From: Rhizobium herbae
GTDB taxonomy: Bacteria > Pseudomonadota > Alphaproteobacteria > Rhizobiales > Rhizobiaceae
Reading direction: 5' to 3'
Assembly (NCBI RefSeq): GCF_019511375.1
Contig: NZ_JAEUAO010000002.1
Coordinates: forward strand, 496,001-560,000
Length of the DNA: 64,000 nucleotides
Position 1 is the first letter of the stretch. Every line of letters begins with the position of its first letter. The translations under genes were made by a program, and so were the position numbers. Positions 9,101 to 17,225 of the stretch are shown here, in pieces. The notes beneath the pieces are model-generated. The model ran no database searches. It was not told the origin of the DNA and saw only the letters and a list, made by a program, of their open reading frames with translations.

Positions 9101-9683
9101 CCAGGATGAGACCATCCTGGTGTTCGGTGGCATCCGTATGCCGCGTGCCGAAGACGATGGCGAAACAGGCGAGGAACAGCGTGACGAGCAGCGGCAGGTC
9201 GATAAAATTCTGGCCGGCGCCGATGCCATAGCCGCTGGTATCGACCATCGCCGACACCGAGCTGGAAACGGCCTTCAGCTGCAGGGCGATGTAGGGGATG
9301 GCGCCGATCAGCGAGATCAGCGCGACGATGGCGGCAACCACCGGGTTCTTGCCGTACCGCGCGGCGACGAAGTCGGCGACGGAGGTGAGCCGCTCGGACT
9401 TGGCAAGCGCGATGATGCGGCGGATCACCGGCAGGCCGAGGGTGAACATCAGGATCGGGCCGATATAGATGCCGGTGAATTCCAGCCCGCGCTCGGCAGC
9501 GAGACCGACGCCGCCGAAATAGGTCCATGAGGTGCAGTAGATCGCGAGGCTGAGGGCATAGACGAGCGGCCTGCCCTTGCCGGCAGGCGCGTTGCGCGCC
9601 TTGCGATCGCCGTAACTTGCCACTGCAAACAAAAGCAGCAGATAGGCGAAGGCGGCCGCGAAGATGATCGAGCCCGAAAGCAT
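6189..9683 (-). CDS. Sodium:solute symporter-fused hybrid sensor histidine kinase
   Basis: The 1164-residue protein combines a sodium/solute symporter-like membrane domain (about residues 1-500, some 13 helices), a linker, a PAS domain (about 610-730, ALSQMDQGIAVFD…), and a coiled coil. Then come HisKA with the H-box AAGHDILQPLN (His near 808), HATPase (QNLVSNAIKYTPKG, LDSGIGIP, GLGLGLSIV) and a C-terminal receiver domain (IIADYHLDK, Asp near 1091). NahK, ErcS' and related kinases have this architecture. The ligand is unknown. I start at ATG 9683, which has the strong site AAGGAGGAGG, rather than at the ATG at 9710. It is convergent with the LuxR-type regulator and divergent from mscL. Confidence 0.92.
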   Translation of the reverse strand: MLSGSIIFAAAFAYLLLLFAVASYGDRKARNAPAGKGRPLVYALSLAIYCTSWTYFGGVGLAAERGLEFTGIYIGPILMFTLGLPVIRRIIALAKSERLTSVADFVAARYGKNPVVAAIVALISLIGAIPYIALQLKAVSSSVSAMVDTSGYGIGAGQNFIDLPLLVTLFLACFAIVFGTRHTDATEHQDGLILAIAMESVVKLLALLTAGFYVVFVLFDGPNDLWAKALANHQVMTALHYQTPLPRWILLVVLSAFAIIMLPRQFHVTVVENRTERDLRTAGILFPVYLVAINLFVLPIAIAGILTFAGGGEADLYLLTLPLAADMPALTLITFIGGFSAATAMVIVASVALSIMISNDIVMPVFLRRNLMGRGSSRDVTGTLLNVRRTAIFAVLLLGYGYYRSADMSAGLASLGLLSFAAISQMAPALFGGLLWRQANARGAIAGMTVGFLVWAYLLFLPSLGGPDNSQVAATVLGFLFPFTAIFSGPAADPLVNACALSLLVNGVAYVIGSLTRAPKPLERLQAGVFIRRKSRSEKAFRGRKTKITVLDLKTTIARYLGDERMQRSFQTYERQSGRWLEDHQPADMALVHFSEQLLGSAIGSSSARLVLSLVLQRMDDTSSDTAWLLDQASEALQYNQDMLQTALSQMDQGIAVFDSSNNLIIWNRRFRQLLDLPESAGQVGFPLAEIVSMLSKRGDIRKEDEKALVANFLTLDKPFLLELSGGERIIEVRTNAMPDKGIVTTYTDITQRVAADMALKQANETLELRVAERTGELTRVNREVAEARAAAEEANIGKTRFFAAAGHDILQPLNAARLYSSSLVERLGDSENRVLVQNIDSSLESVESILGAVLDISRLDTGAMKPRLQTVPLNDLLRRIETDFAPVARAANLKLTVMPTSLSVRTDPNLLRRLIQNLVSNAIKYTPKGKVLVGVRREGGNAVVQVLDSGIGIPASKFRTVFKEFARLDEGAKTASGLGLGLSIVDRISRVLNHAVDLQSKPGAGTRFRVTMPIDRTTASIKTAATAAVGTAEPLHGLRVLCIDNEAQIVEGMKLLLEGWGCTVTTALSLAAWQADPTNLAQHPDAIIADYHLDKATGIAAIQAIRDHFAIAIPALLVTADRTPEVRAAAERDSVALQNKPVRPASMRAWLTQLSVSMKAAAE

Positions 9684-9788
9684 GCCTCCTCCTTGTCCTC
9701 GCATCAGCATAGGACAAGACGGCGGGGAAGAAAATCAGGTGCGTCTAAACCTTAAGTCAAAGAACGGACTTCTGTTTTTTCAGACGGC

Positions 9789-9808
9789 GTGAAACCGGTG
9801 GGTTTCAC
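9789..9808. promoter_or_regulatory. Perfect inverted repeat between kinase and mscL
   Basis: GTGAAACC and GGTTTCAC form a perfect 8-base dyad around the spacer GGTG. A pyrimidine-rich TTTCCTTTTTC follows on the plus strand. It lies in the 242-base divergent region between the kinase start (9683) and the mscL start (9926). It could be an operator or a weak hairpin; position favours regulation, the T-rich tail favours a hairpin. Confidence 0.4.
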
Positions 9809-9925
9809 TTTCCTTTTTCGAGGCGCGATTTACTTGGGTGTAATTTCAAGTAGCATCGCCCCGGCTGGCCAGCAATGCAGGGACAGGCAAAGCCAGCCGG
9901 TTTCAAGGGAAGTAAGGAGAGAGCA

Positions 9926-10351
9926 ATGCTGAATGAGTTCAAGGCGTTTATCGCCAGGGGCAATGTCATAGACCTAGCCGTCGGTATTATCATCGGTGGG
10001 GCTTTCAGCCTGATCGTCAACTCGCTGGTTAACGACATCATCATGCCGATCATCGGTGCCATCACCGGCGGGCTTGATTTCTCCAACTTTTTCATTCCGC
10101 TTTCGAGCACCGTGACCGCCACCTCGCTTGCCGCGGCCCGCGAGCAGGGCGCGGTCTTCGCCTATGGCAACTTTCTCACAGTGGTGCTGAATTTCCTGAT
10201 TCTCGCCTGGATCATCTTCCTGCTGGTCAAGGCAGTCAACACGATGCGCGCCACACTGGAAAAGCAGAAAAATGAGGAGCCCGCAGCGCCGCCACCGGTC
10301 GATGTGCAGCTGTTGACGGAAATCCGAGATTTGCTGAAGCAGCGAGCGTGA
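9926..10351 (+). CDS. mscL: Large-conductance mechanosensitive channel MscL
   Basis: The 141-residue inner-membrane channel releases solutes on hypo-osmotic shock. The N-terminus [20 protein letters not shown] is the canonical amphipathic helix plus start of TM1. TM2 is near residues 78-98 ([20 protein letters not shown]). The C-terminal helix ends in [12 protein letters not shown], typical of the cytoplasmic bundle. The ATG at 9926 follows AAGGAGAGAG. Length is normal for the family. Confidence 0.97.
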   Translation: MLNEFKAFIARGNVIDLAVGIIIGGAFSLIVNSLVNDIIMPIIGAITGGLDFSNFFIPLSSTVTATSLAAAREQGAVFAYGNFLTVVLNFLILAWIIFLLVKAVNTMRATLEKQKNEEPAAPPPVDVQLLTEIRDLLKQRA

Positions 10352-10448
10352 GGCGACACATCACCAGAATCGATAGATTCGTCAGCGAATATCGCGTGAT
10401 CGTGATCTGAAAAACCGCTAGAAGCGGCGGGAAAACAGGAGCCCGCCG

Positions 10449-11612
10449 ATGACCATTCTCGCCAGCCTCAGCCCCCGATCGCTCGCAGCACCCGAAAGCG
10501 GCATCGTCGAGCTGGTGAATTATGCGCGCGGGCGCGAAGGGCTTATCCCGCTCTGGGTTGGCGAGGGAGATCTGCCGACTCCGGACTTCATCGCCCAGGC
10601 GACGCAGGATTCGCTGATGGCCGGCGAGACCTTCTACACCTGGCAGCGCGGCATCCCGCCGCTGCGTGAGGCGCTGGTGCGCTACTATCAGCGCCATTTC
10701 CAGAAGACGCTTGCGCCGGACAATTTCTATGTGACGGGGTCGGGCATGCAGGCCATCAAGCTTGCGATCGAGGCCGTTACCTCGCCCGGCGACGATGTGG
10801 TCTTCCTCTCGCCTGCCTGGCCGAATTTCGCGGCAAGTGCGGAGCTTTCCGGCGCCCGGGCGATTGCGGTTCCGCTCAACTTCGAACACGGCAAATGGCA
10901 GCTCGACATCGCCAAGCTCGAAGATGCGATCACGCCGAAAACACGGGCACTGTTCGTCAACACGCCGTCCAATCCAACCGGCTGGACCGCATCGCATGAC
11001 GATCTGAGAGCAATTCTTGATCTGGCGCGCCGGAATGGTCTCTGGATCATCGCGGACGAAATCTATGCGCTCTATTATTTCAATGGCGGCAGGGCGCCGT
11101 CCTTCCTCGACATCATCGAAGACAGCGACCGCATTCTCTTCGTCAATTCCTTCTCCAAGAACTGGTCGATGACCGGCTGGCGCGTCGGCTGGATCGTTGC
11201 GCCGGCGGAAATCGGCCAGGTGCTGGAAAACCTTATCCAGTATTCCACATCCGGCGTAGCCCAGTTCATGCAGGCGGGTGCCGTCGCCGCACTCGACCGG
11301 GGCGATGACTTCATTGCCGAAAACATCGCCAAGGCGGCCCGCTCGCGCGATTTGCTGTGCGACGCGCTGATCGCGACCAATCGCGTCCAGACCTTGAAGC
11401 CGGATGGCGCGATCTATGCCTTCCTGAAAATCGATGGGGTCACCGATGCCCGCCGCACCGCGCTCGACATCGTCGACAAGACGGGTGTCGGCCTTGCACC
11501 GGGCACGGCATTCGGCGAGGGTGGGGCCCTGTTCATGCGCGCCTGTTTCCTGCGCGACCCCGGCCAGATCGCGACGGCTGCGGCGCGGTTGGCCGGCTAT
11601 ATCGCCTCTTGA
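10449..11612 (+). CDS. PLP-dependent class I aminotransferase
   Basis: The 387-residue fold-type I aminotransferase has an N-terminal substrate loop (LIPLWVGEGDLPTPDFI), the PLP-phosphate segment TGSGMQAI, NTPSNPTGWTAS, IADEIYALYYF and the Schiff-base lysine in VNSFSKNWSMTGWRVGW. The C-terminal arginine is in GALFMRACF. It resembles aspartate/aromatic-type aminotransferases. The amino donor and acceptor cannot be fixed. It is flanked by mscL and galE without an obvious operon link. Confidence 0.88.
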   Translation: MTILASLSPRSLAAPESGIVELVNYARGREGLIPLWVGEGDLPTPDFIAQATQDSLMAGETFYTWQRGIPPLREALVRYYQRHFQKTLAPDNFYVTGSGMQAIKLAIEAVTSPGDDVVFLSPAWPNFAASAELSGARAIAVPLNFEHGKWQLDIAKLEDAITPKTRALFVNTPSNPTGWTASHDDLRAILDLARRNGLWIIADEIYALYYFNGGRAPSFLDIIEDSDRILFVNSFSKNWSMTGWRVGWIVAPAEIGQVLENLIQYSTSGVAQFMQAGAVAALDRGDDFIAENIAKAARSRDLLCDALIATNRVQTLKPDGAIYAFLKIDGVTDARRTALDIVDKTGVGLAPGTAFGEGGALFMRACFLRDPGQIATAAARLAGYIAS

Positions 11613-11707
11613 GTGATATTTGACCGTTCGGCACTGCACAAAATCCTTGTGTATCGCGCCGTGAACGGGTCATATCCCGCTGAATTCAACAGTGTGGGAG
11701 TACACGG

Positions 11708-12700
11708 ATGGCGGTTTTGGTAACGGGTGGTGGCGGTTATATCGGCAGCCACATGGTCTGGGCGCTGCTCGATGCCGGTGAACAGGTCGTCGTCATCGAT
11801 CGTCTTTCCACCGGGTTTCGCTGGGCGATCGCGCCCGAAGCGCGCTTCTACGAAGGCGATATCGCCGACACCGTCCTGATGCGGCAGATATTCTCGGAAA
11901 ACGAGATCGATTCCATCATCCATTTCGCCGGTTCGATCGTCGTGCCGGAATCGGTCGCCGATCCGCTCGGCTACTACGAGAACAATACGGTGAAGTCGCG
12001 CAGCCTGATTGCCAGCGCCGTCGAGGCCGGTATCCCCTATTTCGTGTTTTCCTCGACGGCCGCGGTTTACGGCACGCCGGAGGTTCTGGAACCGGTTACC
12101 GAGAGCGTCAATCTCAAGCCGGAATCGCCCTACGGCTCATCGAAGCTGATGACCGAGATCATGCTGCGCGATACGGCCAATGCGCATGACTTCACCTATA
12201 CGGCGCTGCGCTATTTCAATGTCGCGGGAGCCGATCCGAAGGGACGAAGCGGCCAGTCCTCGGCTTTGGCGACGCATCTGATCAAGGTCGCCTGTGCCAC
12301 GGCGCTGGGCAAGCGCCAATCGATGAGCGTCTTCGGCACCGACTATCCGACGCCGGACGGAACCTGTGTTCGCGACTACATCCATGTCTGGGATCTGGTG
12401 CAGGCGCATCTGAAGGCGTTGCAGCGCATGCGCGCCGGCGGCGGTTCGCTCGCCGCCAATTGCGGCTATGGCCATGGCTTCTCGGTGCTCGAAGTCCTGG
12501 ATGCCGTGCGCAAGGTGCATGGGAGCGACTTTCCGGTCACCTTCGCTGAGCGCCGGGCGGGGGATCCTGCGATGATCGTCGCCAATCCGGCGCTCGCCAG
12601 GCAGGAGCTCGGATGGGTTCCGCAGTACGATGATCTGAGCGGCATCATCCGCAGTGCGCTCGATTGGGAACAGCACCTGACGCGGAAGAACGCCTACTGA
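11708..12700 (+). CDS. galE: UDP-glucose 4-epimerase
   Basis: The 330-residue extended SDR enzyme interconverts UDP-glucose and UDP-galactose, supplying galactose for surface polysaccharides. Seen: the NAD motif VTGGGGYIGSH at the N-terminus, the FSSTAAVYG strand, the catalytic YGSSK (Y-x3-K), RYFNVAGAD, and VRDYIHVWDL in the C-terminal half. GGGAG precedes the ATG by about 8 bases. It lies upstream of the rfb-type genes and may feed the same glycan. Confidence 0.93.
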   Translation: MAVLVTGGGGYIGSHMVWALLDAGEQVVVIDRLSTGFRWAIAPEARFYEGDIADTVLMRQIFSENEIDSIIHFAGSIVVPESVADPLGYYENNTVKSRSLIASAVEAGIPYFVFSSTAAVYGTPEVLEPVTESVNLKPESPYGSSKLMTEIMLRDTANAHDFTYTALRYFNVAGADPKGRSGQSSALATHLIKVACATALGKRQSMSVFGTDYPTPDGTCVRDYIHVWDLVQAHLKALQRMRAGGGSLAANCGYGHGFSVLEVLDAVRKVHGSDFPVTFAERRAGDPAMIVANPALARQELGWVPQYDDLSGIIRSALDWEQHLTRKNAY

Positions 12701-13010
12701 AATCCGATGGGCTGATGTCTTTTTGGCCCGGCATTGGCCCGCAAGGTAGCGGGGCCGGCATCCGCGCGGCCTCTCCAGTTTGACGACAGTTTCAGCTTCT
12801 AGGGTGCTTGTCAGCAAAGACTGACTGGACCCGGAGCACCATGGAATTTCCCTGCCTTAGAATCCGTATGACGGCAAGGCGATCGGCTGTGCCGTCGAAG
12901 GCGGCGCACGGGCTGGAAACTATGCGAACCCGGCCCGCAGCAGAGCCGTTTTCCCTCCGCCAAGTCATGGCGCTGCCGGCGACTGCTTTCGCGCCCAGCC
13001 GGAGGAGCCG
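12701..13010. other. Intergenic region upstream of rfbF
   Basis: About 310 bases lie between galE and rfbF. There is a short plus-strand open frame (12808-13014), but its translation is low-complexity and basic with no family resemblance. The segment most likely holds the promoter of the downstream sugar operon. I see a TTGACG at 12780-12785 but no good -10 at proper spacing, and no clear terminator for galE. Confidence 0.4.
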
Positions 13011-13781
13011 ATGAAAGCGGTCATTCTTGCTGGCGGTCTGGGATCGCGCATTGCCGAGGAAACGCATCTGCGGCCGAAGCCGATGATCGAGATCGGCGGC
13101 CGTCCGATCCTCTGGCACATCATGAAGCTCTACTATGCCCACGGCGTACGCGATTTCATCATCTGCTGCGGCTTCAAGGGCTACATGATCAAGGAATACT
13201 TCGCCAATTATGGCCTGCACATGTCGGACATTACTTTCGACCTGTCGCAGAACAGTATCGAGTTCCATCGCCAGAGCGCCGAGAACTGGCGCGTGACGCT
13301 GATTGATACGGGCGAGAACTCGATGACGGGCGGACGCCTCAAGCGCGTTGCCTCCTATCTCAAGGACGAGGAAGCCTTCTGCTTTACCTACGGCGATGGC
13401 GTCAGCAACGTCGATATCAGCAAGACGATCGCCTTTCACAAAAGCCACGGCAAGCAGGCGACGGTGACGGCCGTGCGGCCGCCGGCGCGCTATGGCGCGC
13501 TGCAGCTGGACGGCACCGAGGTCCAGGGCTTCGTCGAAAAACCGGAAGGCGAGGGCGGTTTCATCAACGGCGGTTTCTTCGTTCTTTCGCCCCGCTGCAT
13601 CGAGCGGATCGAAGCGGATCACTCAAGCTGGGAGGGGGAACCCCTGATGGGACTGGCCAAGGACGGCGAGTTGCAGGCCTATTTCCATGAAGGCTTCTGG
13701 CAGCCGATGGATACGCTGCGCGACAAAAACCATCTTGAAAGCCTGTGGCAGAGCGGCGCCCCGCCGTGGAAGACGTGGTGA
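13011..13781 (+). CDS. rfbF: Glucose-1-phosphate cytidylyltransferase
   Basis: The 256-residue nucleotidyltransferase makes CDP-glucose from glucose-1-phosphate and CTP, the first step to CDP-linked 6-deoxyhexoses. The N-terminus [18 protein letters not shown] and [18 protein letters not shown] is the family signature. YGDGVSNVD supplies the metal-binding aspartates, and [11 protein letters not shown] is conserved late. CCGGAGGAG precedes the ATG. Its stop shares bases with the start of rfbG (TGATG), so the two are translationally coupled. Confidence 0.96.
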   Translation: MKAVILAGGLGSRIAEETHLRPKPMIEIGGRPILWHIMKLYYAHGVRDFIICCGFKGYMIKEYFANYGLHMSDITFDLSQNSIEFHRQSAENWRVTLIDTGENSMTGGRLKRVASYLKDEEAFCFTYGDGVSNVDISKTIAFHKSHGKQATVTAVRPPARYGALQLDGTEVQGFVEKPEGEGGFINGGFFVLSPRCIERIEADHSSWEGEPLMGLAKDGELQAYFHEGFWQPMDTLRDKNHLESLWQSGAPPWKTW

Positions 13782-14866
13782 TGCCGATGAGGAACGAATT
13801 CTGGCGCGGAAAGCGCGTACTGGTTACCGGGCATACCGGCTTCAAAGGTAGTTGGCTGACGCTTTGGCTGCGTGAACTCGGGGCTGATGTCACCGGCCTG
13901 TCGCTGGCGCCGACGACGGAACCCTCGCTGCACCTGCTGCTCGGGGGTGAGATGGATGGGCCCGGCATCATCGATATCCGTGATCGCGACGCCGTCACCC
14001 ATCATGTTCTGAAGACAAAGCCGCAGATCGTCTTTCATCTCGCAGCACAGGCGCTGGTCAGGGCCGGTTATCGCAATCCGGCGGAAACCTATCACGTCAA
14101 CGTGCTCGGCACGGTCAATCTGCTCGACGCCTTGCGCCTGTCGGAGGATGTGCGCTCGATCGTGGTCGTGACCACCGACAAGGTCTACCACAATGCCGAG
14201 ACGGGGCTTGCCTTCATGGAGAGCGATCCGCTCGGCGGCCACGATCCCTATAGCGCCAGCAAGGCAGCGGCCGAGATCGTCGCGGCAAGCTATCGGGCAT
14301 CCTTCTTCTCAAGCCGCAGGGTCGGCCTTGCCACGGCGCGCGCAGGCAACGTCATTGGCGGCGGCGACTGGGCAGAGGACCGGCTGATTCCCGATGCGGT
14401 CAGGGCATGGCAAAGCGGCGAGACATTGCAGGTGCGCCGTCCGCGGGCGGTGCGGCCCTGGCAGCATGTGCTTGAACCGCTCGGCGGTTACATGGGCCTC
14501 GCAGAACGGCTGTGGCAGGCGCCTGAGGGTGTCGAGAGCTTTAATTTCGGCCCGGATCACGGTGAAGCCGCCTCGGTCGGCGCGGTCCTGAAGATGGCGG
14601 AGCGCCATTTCGGTGGCGGCGCAACGATGCTCGGCGACGGGACGGACGGTCCGCACGAGGCAGGTTATCTGGTCCTCGACAGTGCCAAGGCGCGCGCCGA
14701 ACTCGGCTACCAGCCGCGCTGGCGGCTGGCTGAAACGGTCAAGCGGACGATGGAATGGTACCGCGCGCAAGGCGATGGCCGGGCGGCGCTTGAACTCTGC
14801 CTTGCCGACATCCGCGATTTCGCCGGCTTGGCTGTTGGAGACGAGCCTTTGAGGGCGGCGGGATGA
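13781..14866 (+). CDS. rfbG: CDP-glucose 4,6-dehydratase
   Basis: The 361-residue extended SDR converts CDP-glucose to CDP-4-keto-6-deoxyglucose. Seen: the NAD motif VTGHTGFKGSWL, FHLAAQALVRAGYRNP, TTDKVYHN in place of the usual catalytic strand, DPYSASKAAAE (Y-x3-K), and RAGNVIGGGDWAEDRLIPD, a strong dehydratase signature. I start at 13781, where TGATG couples it to rfbF; ATG 13787 (MRNEFW) is an alternative. The frame is open upstream to 13745, but that part overlaps rfbF. The stop overlaps the next gene by four bases. Confidence 0.96.
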   Translation: MPMRNEFWRGKRVLVTGHTGFKGSWLTLWLRELGADVTGLSLAPTTEPSLHLLLGGEMDGPGIIDIRDRDAVTHHVLKTKPQIVFHLAAQALVRAGYRNPAETYHVNVLGTVNLLDALRLSEDVRSIVVVTTDKVYHNAETGLAFMESDPLGGHDPYSASKAAAEIVAASYRASFFSSRRVGLATARAGNVIGGGDWAEDRLIPDAVRAWQSGETLQVRRPRAVRPWQHVLEPLGGYMGLAERLWQAPEGVESFNFGPDHGEAASVGAVLKMAERHFGGGATMLGDGTDGPHEAGYLVLDSAKARAELGYQPRWRLAETVKRTMEWYRAQGDGRAALELCLADIRDFAGLAVGDEPLRAAG

Positions 14867-15426
14867 GCGGGCGGTTCGAGGCGGTCACAACGCCTCTTGA
14901 CGGGCTGCTGGTTCTGACCCGCAGGAAGATGGCGGACGAGCGCGGGTTTCTCTCGCGGCTGTTCTGCGAGGACGATCTTGCGGCTTTCGGTTGGCAGGGC
15001 CGCGTTGCGCAGCTCAACGAGACCGGCACGACTTTCAAGGGAACGGTGCGCGGCATGCATTTCCAGTGCCCCCCGCATGCGGAAATCAAGCTGGTGACCT
15101 GCACGCGCGGCCGCATCCTCGATGTCGCCGTCGATATCCGCGAGGATTCGCCGACCTTTCTGCAGCATTTCGCCGTCGAGCTTTCCGAAGCCAACGCCTG
15201 TTCGCTGCTCATTCCCCAAGGGTTCGCCCATGGTTTCCAGGCGCTGAGCGATGAAGTCCGGATGATCTATGCCCATTCGCATCCCCACATCGCCGCGGCG
15301 GAAGGCGGGCTCAACCCGCAAGACCCGGCGCTTGGCATCGACTGGCCGCTGCAGGTTATCAATCTATCGCCGCGCGATGCAGCGCATCCCTGGCTGTCGC
15401 CGGACTATCGCGGAGTTGCTGCATGA
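14863..15426 (+). CDS. RmlC-like NDP-4-keto-6-deoxysugar 3,5-epimerase
   Basis: The 187-residue cupin enzyme of the RmlC family has the expected DERGFLSRLF, RGMHFQCPPH (catalytic His in HFQ), VDIREDSPTF, IPQGFAHGFQ and the tyrosine/aspartate segment. No rmlA, rmlB or rmlD is in the window and the gene is coupled to rfbG. The substrate is therefore probably CDP-4-keto-6-deoxyglucose or a derivative rather than the dTDP sugar (inference from context). ATGA overlaps occur at both ends. Confidence 0.88.
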   Translation: MSGRFEAVTTPLDGLLVLTRRKMADERGFLSRLFCEDDLAAFGWQGRVAQLNETGTTFKGTVRGMHFQCPPHAEIKLVTCTRGRILDVAVDIREDSPTFLQHFAVELSEANACSLLIPQGFAHGFQALSDEVRMIYAHSHPHIAAAEGGLNPQDPALGIDWPLQVINLSPRDAAHPWLSPDYRGVAA

Positions 15427-16652
15427 GCTGCCGTCACTGCGGGTCGACGCATATGGTGCCATTCCTCGATCTCGGCACCGCGCCGCCGTCGAATTCCTAT
15501 GTCGATCTTGCCAGAAGCCATATGCCGGAACTCTGGTATCCGCTGGTGATCCGCTGCTGCCGGGAATGCCGGCTGGTGCAGACGGAAGACTTCGCCGATC
15601 GTGAGACGTTCTTCTCGTCGCGCTACGCCTATTTCAGTTCCTTCTCGACCTCCTGGCTGGCTCATGCCAAGCAGTATGTCGCCGTTATGCAGGCCCGTTT
15701 CGGCCTGACTGAGGCGTCGCATGTCGTCGAAGTCGCGGCCAATGATGGCTATCTGCTGCAATATGCCAAGCAGCGCGGCCTTGGCTGTCTCGGCATCGAG
15801 CCGACCGCAAGTACTGCAGCGGCTGCCCGGCAAAAGGGCATCGACATCGTCGAGGCATTCTTTGGTGCCGACCTCGCCGATAAACTGGTGGCACAGGGGC
15901 GTTCCGCCGATCTGATGGCGGCCAACAACGTGCTGGCCCATGTGCCCGACATCAACGATTTCGTCGCCGGTTTCGCGCGTCTCTTGAAGGCGAACGGCGT
16001 TGCCACCTTCGAGTTCCCGCACCTGCTCAATATGGTGCGCGAGGCGCAGTTCGATACGGCCTATCACGAGCACTATTCCTATCTGTCGCTGACGGCCGTG
16101 ACGCGCGTGTTCGAGGCAAACGGTCTCTCCGTCTTCGACGTCGAGACGACGCCCTGGCATGGCGGCAGCCTGCGCGTGTTCGCGCAGCGCAGCGATACCG
16201 GCAAACATGCGAAAACGGCGGCCGTCGCCAGAACGCTGGATGCCGAGCGCGCGGCGGGCATGCTCGAGGATGCCTTCTATGCGAATTTCCAGGAGGCGGC
16301 GCAGATCGTGCGCGACGGCTTTCTTGAGTTCCTCATTGACAGCAGGCGAGCGGGCCTGAAAGTGGCGGCCTACGGTGCCGCGGCGAAGGGCAACACGCTC
16401 CTTAACTTCGCCGGCGTCAAACCCGATCTCCTCCAGTTCGTCGTCGACAAGAACCCGGCCAAGCAGGGAACGCTGCTCCCCGGCAGCCGCATCCCGGTTG
16501 TCACGGAGGACGTCCTGAAAGCCGAAAAACCGGAAAGGGTGGTTATCCTGCCATGGAACCTACAGACCGAAATCAAACAGCAGCTTTCGTATATCAGCGA
16601 CTGGGGTGGCAAGTTCGTGACGGCGGTTCCGACGCTGCAGGTGCATCCCTAG
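15423..16652 (+). CDS. Sugar C-methyltransferase-family protein (class I SAM)
   Basis: The 409-residue protein has the three-part structure of NDP-hexose C-methyltransferases such as TylCIII. There is an N-terminal zinc-type cysteine cluster (MSCRHC … RCCREC), a central SAM domain (VVEVAANDGYLLQYA near 104-118, ANNVLAHVPDINDF) and a C-terminal domain (AAYGAAAKGNTLLNF, VVDKNPAKQG). In such enzymes the C-terminal half helps bind the keto-sugar. Following rfbF, rfbG and the epimerase, it probably C-methylates a CDP-4-keto-6-deoxyhexose, giving a branched sugar (inference). It is coupled to the previous gene by ATGA. Confidence 0.87.
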   Translation: MSCRHCGSTHMVPFLDLGTAPPSNSYVDLARSHMPELWYPLVIRCCRECRLVQTEDFADRETFFSSRYAYFSSFSTSWLAHAKQYVAVMQARFGLTEASHVVEVAANDGYLLQYAKQRGLGCLGIEPTASTAAAARQKGIDIVEAFFGADLADKLVAQGRSADLMAANNVLAHVPDINDFVAGFARLLKANGVATFEFPHLLNMVREAQFDTAYHEHYSYLSLTAVTRVFEANGLSVFDVETTPWHGGSLRVFAQRSDTGKHAKTAAVARTLDAERAAGMLEDAFYANFQEAAQIVRDGFLEFLIDSRRAGLKVAAYGAAAKGNTLLNFAGVKPDLLQFVVDKNPAKQGTLLPGSRIPVVTEDVLKAEKPERVVILPWNLQTEIKQQLSYISDWGGKFVTAVPTLQVHP

Positions 16653-16748
16653 CCCAGGATGCGAACACGGTCCTGCCTCAGGTTGCCGTGGACATGCCGG
16701 TTGCCAAGAAAGATACGCCGATTGCCGAGATCGGCTGACCGCCGATTT

Positions 16749-17054
16749 TCATCTTTCGATTTCGCCAAGCACGACCTGCTCGTGTTCGATCGAATGCTGG
16801 ATAAGCCGCGCCCAGATATCCTCGTAGAAGTCGGGGTCGAGGCCGGCTTTCTCGGCGTTTTTTCGCGCATTGCGCCGAACCTCATTCACGCGCGCGGGGA
16901 TGTCAGCCTTCAGTCCGGCCGGTTTCTTGAGCTCGGCTGCCCGGTCGATATAAGCCCAGCGCTCGGCAAACAGGCTCATCAACGCCTTGTCCAGCCGGTC
17001 GATCTCGGCGCGGATATCCGCCATCGAGGTGCAGTCTGCCGGACTTTTCTGCAT
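16749..17054 (-). CDS. Chorismate mutase (AroQ class)
   Basis: The 101-residue all-helical protein has the AroQ pattern: IRAEIDRLDKALMSLFAERW, then a basic residue run IDRAAELKK, and a second helix with PARVNEVRRNA. It turns chorismate into prephenate for phenylalanine and tyrosine synthesis. Length is normal for a stand-alone mutase. It is convergent with the methyltransferase gene and divergent from the glycosyltransferase gene, so it is not part of the sugar operon. Confidence 0.9.
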   Translation of the reverse strand: MQKSPADCTSMADIRAEIDRLDKALMSLFAERWAYIDRAAELKKPAGLKADIPARVNEVRRNARKNAEKAGLDPDFYEDIWARLIQHSIEHEQVVLGEIER

Positions 17055-17225
17055 GTGGGGTCTCCGGGGTCAGGTCTTGCGGGCCACTTGGGGCAGGCCG
17101 TTCTCGACGCTGCTTATCAAGCCATCCGGCTCCTGAAAAGCTGAAAACCCGATGCCGGGCCAAACGGTCGCGGGCAAGCCTCGCGAAAGCCCTCGCCTCT
17201 AGTGTGCGGCAAACGGAGAAATTTC

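Noticed and set aside
8106-9530. Plus-strand open frame of 474 codons within the kinase gene
   Set aside because: It is antisense to the well-supported symporter-kinase gene and its translation is a charged, Arg/Asp/Gln-rich string with no domain, typical of the complementary frame of GC-rich coding DNA.
11620-11648. TTGACC followed 17 bases later by ATCCTT as a galE promoter
   Set aside because: The -10 match is poor, so it was not listed.
12808-13014. Plus-strand frame of 68 codons upstream of rfbF
   Set aside because: No ribosome site, basic low-complexity translation, and it ends inside the rfbF start region.
16690-16748. Possible bidirectional terminator between the methyltransferase and chorismate mutase genes
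   Set aside because: GCCGAT…ATCGGC is only a six-base dyad and has no adequate T-run on either strand.
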